Assembly: GCA_012295275.1 (NCBI GenBank)
Contig: CM022677.1
Span: forward strand, 27,161,379 to 27,173,878
Source of the DNA: Chrysomallon squamiferum
Taxonomy: Eukaryota > Mollusca > Gastropoda > Neomphalida > Peltospiridae
Length of the DNA: 12,500 nucleotides
Direction: 5' to 3'
Positions 8,446-12,500 of the stretch are shown here, piece by piece. A program made the translations under genes and the position numbers. The notes under the pieces are model-generated. The model was not told the origin of the DNA and ran no database searches. It was given only the letters and a program-made list of their open reading frames with translations. The stretch's first letter is position 1. Every line of letters starts with the position of its first letter.

Positions 8446-8605
8446 ACATACACACACATATACACAAACATGCAGGCACATGTTTACGAACATGTATATA
8501 ATGTATATTATTATTTTTATACACACACCCACACACACACACACATATATATATATATTAATTTATTTTATATATACACACGCACGCGCACACGCACACA
8601 TATCT
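8446..8605. repeat. CA/TA compound repeats
   Basis: Short CACACA runs at 8449-8466, 8521-8544 and 8575-8600, with (AT)n at 8545-8558 and CGCACGCGCA words near 8580. Confidence 0.85.
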
Positions 8606-8864
8606 ATATACAAAATTACCAATGTTTATTAACCCTGAAACTGACGATACATTCCCCTTCCTGAAAGCTGTCAGTTTTGAAACTATCATTTAATCTTCTT
8701 ATTTTCCTCGCCTCACCTTGACATCCATTTTATTTTCTAATTTACAATGGAGGACAATCAGCGCGTAAGCAACGCCCGAGTTTATTATTTTAAAATTTTT
8801 TAAAATAAATAATAAAAAATGTTTTACTGAATTTTTATAATGTAAAAAAAGGGGAGATGTACAG

Positions 8865-9050
8865 ATGCGTGTGTTTGTGTTGGGGGGTTGAGTTTGTGTT
8901 TGTCTGTGTGTGTATTTTAATGTGCGTATGTAGTTGTGACTGTGTGAGTTTATGTATGTATTAGTATATCAGTTAATATCTGTATGTGTCTGTGTATGTG
9001 TGTGTATGTCTGTGTATATATATATATATATATAAACACACACATTCGGA
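8865..9050. repeat. Degenerate (TG)n field with TA-centred hairpin
   Basis: TG-rich words run from 8865 to about 9014. (TA)n at 9015-9034 then leads into ACACACACATTCGGACATACA, which is largely complementary to TGTATGTCTGTGTATA just upstream. Confidence 0.8.
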
Positions 9051-9123
9051 CATACATTCATTGTAGTAATAATAGAAGTCGTGATGATTCTAGTTGCTAT
9101 TATCATTACTGCTGATGATGTAC

Positions 9124-9146
9124 GTATATATGTCTGTGTGTTTATA

Positions 9147-9191
<45 letters not shown>

Positions 9192-9203
9192 GGACATATA
9201 TAG
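9124..9203. repeat. Inverted repeat with (AC)n arm
   Basis: TATATATGTCTGTGTGT on the left is complementary, with small gaps, to ACACACAGACGGACATATATA on the right. The (AC)n at 9152-9189 forms part of the right arm. Confidence 0.75.
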
Positions 9204-9287
9204 AAATATAATGTAAATGAATTAATGAATATTATTAAACCTGGATATTTAAATGAAAGCATTTTAACAACAAATAGCAACAATTAT

Positions 9288-9290
<3 letters not shown>

Positions 9291-9364
<74 letters not shown>
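9291..9364. repeat. (GA)n microsatellite
   Basis: About 74 bp of uninterrupted GA alternation inside intron 1. Confidence 0.97.
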
Positions 9365-9367
<3 letters not shown>

Positions 9368-9540
9368 AAACTAGATATAAAAAAGAAAACGAGAATGACT
9401 AGAAATCGATTGTGTCTGTATATCTGCTGATTTATGACATCTCGATACACTCAAAAGAAGAAACACAATTTTGAAGAGCTGTCATAACTTTAAAAAAAAA
9501 TAATAACCGCAATGCCTTCAGAAAAATATTCATTTTATGG

Positions 9541-9650
9541 CTACAACTGCTGCAGCTACTACTACAACTACTGTTAATACTGCTACTATGCTAGTACTAA
9601 ATGTCACCGCTGCTGCTACTAAAATTGCTGCTATTGTTACTACTAAAAGC
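9541..9650. repeat. Degenerate ACT/GCT triplet repeat
   Basis: Imperfect CTACTA, CTGCTG and CTACAA triplets. The minus-strand Val/Ala frame reflects the periodicity. Confidence 0.7.
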
Positions 9651-9890
9651 AATAACCAGAACAATAAAAAAAATAAACTACTAGTAATATTATAACAATA
9701 ACAATAACAACAGCAAAAACCAAAATAATGAATAATAAACAAAATAAATAAATAAATAAACTTCTTTGAAAGCTAAAGTAATTTTATTTATTATCACCTT
9801 AATTTATTGTGACATTCTGTAATAGAGAATTACCAGTATCATTCTTTACACAACAAACAAAAGCCTGTTTCCCCATAAACATAAAAAACA

Positions 9891-9910
9891 TTTTTTTTTT
9901 TTTTTTTTTT
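9891..9910. repeat. Poly-T tract
   Basis: About 20 T residues within intron 1. Confidence 0.9.
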
Positions 9911-10019
9911 ATCCAGGTGCGTTGTTGTTACTGTACATTTTTCTTCTACGTTATCGCATCGTTTACAGCCACAGTTCTGTTAATAAAGACTGCGTTGTTT
10001 TTCTTGTCATGTTTTTCGC

Positions 10020-10240
10020 CAATAAATATTACTGAATGAGAACGCCAGTTTTAGCAGGAACCAGGCAGAAAAGAAGTATCGATAAACACGTTGTAATCAC
10101 GTGCTCTGTCGGTCTCGTCTACGCGAGATCTGTAAACTGATTGTCGAGGCTGTCAACAGATAATCCCCCCCCCCTCTGATCGAGACTTCGTTTAGTTTAA
10201 CGTTTTCGTGAAGGAAAATGGCTGCCCATCAATAGTATAG
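10020..10240. promoter_or_regulatory. Second complex intronic islet upstream of exon 2
   Basis: This is single-copy sequence with several CpGs, an E-box CACGTG (around 10098), a C10 homopolymer (10165-10174), TAATCC (10161-10166) and AAAATGGCTGCC (10216-10227), a YY1-like word that matches the start context of exon 1. The surrounding DNA is A/T simple repeat, so this block stands out as possible constrained regulatory DNA. No exon could be supported. Confidence 0.3.
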
Positions 10241-10251
10241 CAGACGACAAC

Positions 10252-10357
10252 AAATAATAATAAGAAGAAGAAGAAGAAGAAGAAAGAAAGAAATAATAAT
10301 AATAATAAAAAAAAAATAAATAAAAGAAAGAAAGAAAAAAAAGAAAAGAAAGAAAGA

Positions 10358-10388
<31 letters not shown>
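10252..10388. repeat. Compound AAT / AAG / GAAA purine-rich repeat
   Basis: Runs of AAT, AAG, GAAA and AATAAT succeed each other over about 135 bp. The + strand is almost entirely A and G apart from T in the AAT units. Confidence 0.92.
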
Positions 10389-10589
10389 TCGAAAATATTT
10401 CTGAGAAAGGAAATTAAAAAATACAACTGAGATGTGAATTTAAAACTTAATTTTACAGACACATGTCCGTCTTTTATTTAATTTTCGTATTTAATATTTT
10501 AATATTTTAACCTATCTCTCTCTCCAATTTATCTCTCAGTGTAAATACTATTTTGAAAGCTCATATTTACAAATATTAATAAATATAAG

Positions 10590-10714
10590 TGTGTTGTTTG
10601 TTGGGTTTTTTTTGTTGTTGTTGTTGTTTTTTTTCATTGTTTTTTTTAGTGTTTTTTTTTTTTTTTTTTTTTCACGAAATATTTAATTTTGTCTTTTTCG
10701 TCTCTTCCTCACAG
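10590..10714 (+). promoter_or_regulatory. Polypyrimidine/UGUU-rich 3' splice region of intron 1
   Basis: TTGTTG and GTTTTTT words at 10594-10650, T21 at 10652-10672, then TTTTTCGTCTCTTCCTCACAG. It supplies the polypyrimidine tract for exon 2 and several UGUU/UUGUUG motifs of the kind bound by Bruno/CELF proteins. Confidence 0.7.
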
Positions 10715-10797
10715 GTTGTGCTTTTTTAACTTACTCATCACGTGATAGTGCTCTGAAAGCTCAAACTGCTCTGCACGAGCAGAAAACTCTGCCTGGG
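10715..10797 (+). CDS. CELF/Bruno-like RNA-binding protein, second coding exon (RNP1 and helix 2 of RRM1)
   Basis: This 83-bp exon is bounded by a strong acceptor (CTTCCTCACAG) and the donor GGG|GTGAGT. Joined to exon 1 it completes Gly74 and then reads residues 75-101. The RNP1 octamer KGCAFLTY spans the junction (residues 73-80), with Phe77 and Tyr80 as the expected RNA-stacking aromatics. [14 protein letters not shown] then forms helix 2, and QKTLPG leads towards the last strand of RRM1. Vertebrate CELF genes also have, from memory, an 83-bp exon at this place, so the structure looks ancient. Eighty-three is not a multiple of three, so skipping it would shift the frame and destroy RRM1. 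The reading frame is open throughout and the match to the family is nearly continuous. The next exon, expected to begin with Met-Asn-Arg-Pro, was not found before the window ends. Confidence 0.95.
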
Positions 10798-10917
10798 GTG
10801 AGTACGATATTTTTGCGCATGCTCATTTTCAACTTCCTACACGTCATAGCCAATGATAACGTGTGACCATATTAATGATGTTTTTCATTTCTGGTAGAAA
10901 TAAACTCTTTATTTAAC

Positions 10918-10946
10918 ACACGCACGCACGCACACACACACACACA
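10918..10946. repeat. (CACG)n to (CA)n microsatellite
   Basis: CACGCACGCACG passes into pure CA over about 29 bp. Confidence 0.9.
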
Positions 10947-10977
10947 AATCTACAGGTGTTTTTCATTAGTCATCCTG

Positions 10978-11062
10978 ATAATCTATTGTAGTTAACCCTA
11001 GAGACCTACATCTGCAGATCGTGGGTTCAAATCCTGATGAAGGATTCACTAGTTCTTTTCTA

Positions 11063-11093
<31 letters not shown>

Positions 11094-11103
11094 GGAGGAT
11101 TCA
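10978..11103 (+). mobile_element. Degraded tRNA-derived SINE (relic)
   Basis: GGTTCAAATCC at 11024-11034 fits the Pol III B box exactly. Upstream, GTAGTTA ... AGAGACCTACATCTGCAGATCGTGG resembles a decayed tRNA body, with only a weak A box. The element is followed by a short tail and a T25 tract (11066-11090). Two near-identical 12-mers differing at one base, ATGAAGGATTCA (11037-11048) and ATGGAGGATTCA (11092-11103), bracket the tail and may be a duplication. It is not an intact tRNA gene because the stems do not close. Cephalopods and other molluscs carry many tRNA-derived SINEs; the exact family is not assigned. Confidence 0.45.
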
Positions 11104-11136
11104 TCAAATAAATCATCAAAATATTTACTTTCTTAC

Positions 11137-11340
11137 TTATTTATTTATTTATTTATTTATTTACGTACTTTCTTACCTATCTAGTAATTTTGTTACTTAT
11201 TTATTTACTTCCTACCTTACTTATTTACATACCTTTTTTTTACCTTTTTTTAATTCTTTTAATATTTTATTATGTATATTATTTTTTATTTTTTATTTTT
11301 TATTTTTTATGTTTATATTTATTATCATTATTATTATTTT
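11137..11340. repeat. (TTTA)n and T/A-rich field
   Basis: (ATTT)n at about 11137-11164 is followed by TTAC/TTTA words and TATTTTTTAT repeats to about 11340. Tyr/Leu/Phe-rich frames here are artefacts of composition. Confidence 0.85.
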
Positions 11341-11439
11341 TAATACCATTCAGACAGACAACCTTTATTAAAATTAATAGTTATGACGCTTAACTTATTG
11401 GTATATACGTTACCAAAGAAACAAGAGTAAAAGTTATCT

Positions 11440-11755
11440 TGTCTATCATTCACGAAACGATATCCATAAGAAAAATGACAACTTCATGTCTCTCATCCAC
11501 TGTACGGGTTTTGTTTGAAATTTCTGTATACGAATTGACGTCATAATGTATTATGTAATAAGAAAAATTACGTTTCCTGTAGCTTCAAAGTTTTGCTTTA
11601 GAATTCTCTATACTAAATGACGTCACAATATGTTGTTACGTAATTAGGAAAATAACTTATTTTATGTCTTTCCTCAAACACACTTCACCATTAAAAGATT
11701 ATAAAATATGTTGATAAAGGTCAAAATTATGTGACGTAAAAGTACGTGAAAATTA
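11440..11755. repeat. Diverged tandem repeat, unit about 82 bp, each unit with a CRE-like core
   Basis: Two units align without gaps from 11509 and 11591: about 34 of the first 44 columns match, including TGACGTCA at 11536-11543 and 11618-11625. Both continue into a shared segment resembling ATGTAAT/ACGTAATT and then GAAAAAT. A weaker copy precedes them (AAGAAAAATGACAACTTCAT at about 11469) and a weaker one follows, with TGACGTAAAA at 11732-11741. This looks like an old minisatellite or a satellite-like fragment. Boundaries are approximate. Confidence 0.6.
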
Positions 11756-11824
11756 ACTTTTTTCATATTATTGGGTGTTGTTTGTTTGCGCGTGAAAGAG
11801 AACATATATATATGTATGTGTTAG

Positions 11825-11843
11825 TGTGTGTGTGTGTGTGTGA

Positions 11844-11880
<37 letters not shown>

Positions 11881-11936
11881 AGAGAGAGAGAGAGAGAGAG
11901 ACAGAGAGAGAGGGTCAGAGAGAGAGAGAGAGAGAG
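11825..11936. repeat. (GT)n-(GA)n compound microsatellite
   Basis: GT alternation (11825-11842) switches directly to GA alternation, with CCAG, ACAG and GGTCAG interruptions, up to 11936. Confidence 0.95.
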
Positions 11937-11939
11937 TAA

Positions 11940-12420
11940 AATAGAATTATTACTCCTATTTGCATAATTAATTCTTTAGACTTTTCACTTGCATCACCAT
12001 ATACACTCATTAACTAAAAATACCTACAACAGTAATTTCTTAAATATACAGAACACTTTTCATACATATCAATATCACTATGGTAACACTTTAAAACATC
12101 AATAAATAATTCACTCACCTGGATTTATATAAAATAAGTCACTTTTTTAGACGTACATTTAACAATATATAAAAAAACAATAACTTTGAAGAATATAAAA
12201 CTTTAAGTTGTACTGTTGTGAGAAAACTTGAAAAATAATAAAAAGACCAGAAGCAAAATAGTAATAAAAATAAAATAACATTTGGAATTAAATAAATTAA
12301 ATAGCGTTTTTCACATACCATAAAATGAACATTTACAATACATAAACGATCATTAACAAAATATATTCAGACGTCTGTTAATGTTTCTTTAACAATAAAT
12401 AAATAAATATAGTATACACG
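11940..12420. other. AT-rich intronic sequence, nothing recognised
   Basis: A/T-rich single-copy sequence with A-rich runs and several AATAAA words that are expected by chance here. Frames on either strand show no domain. Confidence 0.6.
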
Positions 12421-12423
<3 letters not shown>

Positions 12424-12489
<66 letters not shown>

Positions 12490-12500
12490 CAAACATACGA
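12424..12500. repeat. (CA)n-(CATA)n compound microsatellite, cut by the window edge
   Basis: CA alternation to about 12450, a short ATATAT link, then ACAT tetramers from 12457 to about 12484 and related words to the end. Confidence 0.95.

Larger units (their letters stand above)
7213..10714 (+). other. Intron 1 of the CELF-like gene (3,502 bp)
   Basis: The intron runs from GTATGT to CACAG and is phase 1, splitting the RNP1 glycine codon. It starts directly with a UG tract and ends with a long pyrimidine-rich stretch. Internally it contains a CpG-richer islet (about 7555-7745), T/A-rich simple sequence (7780-8100), CA/TG hairpin blocks (8300-9205), a (GA)n tract (9291-9364), degenerate ACT/GCT triplets (9541-9650) and a second islet (about 10020-10240). 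No other coding exon could be supported on either strand. The borders are fixed by the frame and by the family protein sequence on both sides. Confidence 0.93.
10798..12500 (+). other. Start of intron 2 of the CELF-like gene (incomplete)
   Basis: The intron opens with GTGAGTACG. No sequence matching the conserved next CELF exon (MNRPIQVKPA-like) is visible, so the intron is longer than 1,703 bp. It contains a probable tRNA-derived SINE relic, TTTA repeats, a diverged tandem repeat with CRE motifs, a GT/GA compound microsatellite and a terminal CA/CATA microsatellite. Confidence 0.85.

Noticed and set aside
8354-8664. His/Thr- and Cys/Val-rich frames
   Set aside because: They come from (CA)n/(TG)n tracts read in different frames and strands.
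8780-8820. AT palindrome (TTATTATTTTAAAA ... TTTTAAAATAAATAATAA)
   Set aside because: The arms pair only with a gap and consist of A and T alone, which is easily reached by chance in this composition.
11000-11040. Functional tRNA gene
   Set aside because: Only the B box is intact; the A box is weak and acceptor and anticodon stems do not close, so a SINE relic is more likely.
12424-12500. CRISPR-like or satellite array
   Set aside because: It is a plain CA/CATA microsatellite with no spacer-repeat structure; no CRISPR array is present anywhere in the window.
1-12500. Bacterial-style operons, phage genes or retroelement polyproteins
   Set aside because: No reverse transcriptase, integrase, transposase or other long frame appears on either strand; the longest frames are under 145 codons and repeat-driven.

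Overview
The window is AT-rich, repeat-dense animal DNA. It carries the 5' part of one spliced gene on the + strand, and I recognise no other gene. Two coding exons (6993-7212 and 10715-10797) join in frame across a 3,502-bp intron. They encode the first 101 residues of a CELF (CUGBP/Elav-like, Bruno-like) RNA-binding protein of the CELF3/4/5/6 type. The protein has a short N-terminus, the signature TIPMKD, the RNP2 strand LFVGQI and the RNP1 strand KGCAFLTY. The intron falls inside the codon for the RNP1 glycine. Exon 2 is exactly 83 bp and ends at a clean GTGAGT donor. The rest of the protein (end of RRM1, RRM2, linker, RRM3) lies beyond the right edge.

The organism is most likely a lophotrochozoan, and I favour a coleoid cephalopod such as an octopus. 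The grounds are the long introns, the very high load of (CT)n/(GA)n, (CA)n/(TG)n, (TA)n, (TTTA)n and (CATA)n tracts, a degraded tRNA-derived SINE, and a CELF protein close to but distinct from vertebrate ones. This assignment is inference; no lineage-specific marker is visible.

Layout. 1-1510: AT-rich sequence with no convincing gene. 1511-6690: far-upstream DNA with five long polypyrimidine/polypurine tracts, a trinucleotide field at 5361-5583, and GC/CpG-richer single-copy islets at about 4545-4760, 5160-5300 and 6210-6540. 6690-6992: CpG-containing promoter/5' UTR candidate with a perfect CRE, a (CG)n run and a YY1/TISU-like start context. 6993-7212: exon 1. 7213-10714: intron 1, which opens with a (GT)n tract on the splice donor, holds a CpG-rich islet (about 7555-7745), three CA/TG hairpin-forming blocks (8300-9205) and a second islet (about 10020-10240), and ends in UGUU-rich and poly-T sequence before the acceptor. 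10715-10797: exon 2. 10798-12500: start of intron 2, with the SINE relic, a (TTTA)n field, a diverged CRE-bearing tandem repeat (about 11440-11755) and microsatellites.

The most interesting reading is that the CELF gene may regulate itself. CELF/Bruno proteins bind UG- and UGUU-rich RNA, and this gene's first visible coding intron starts with a long UG tract on the donor and ends in UGUU-rich RNA. The same intron carries CA tracts that could pair with the UG tracts, giving double-stranded RNA of the kind edited by ADAR. The palindromic CRE TGACGTCA also occurs five times in 12.5 kb, which is more than composition predicts.
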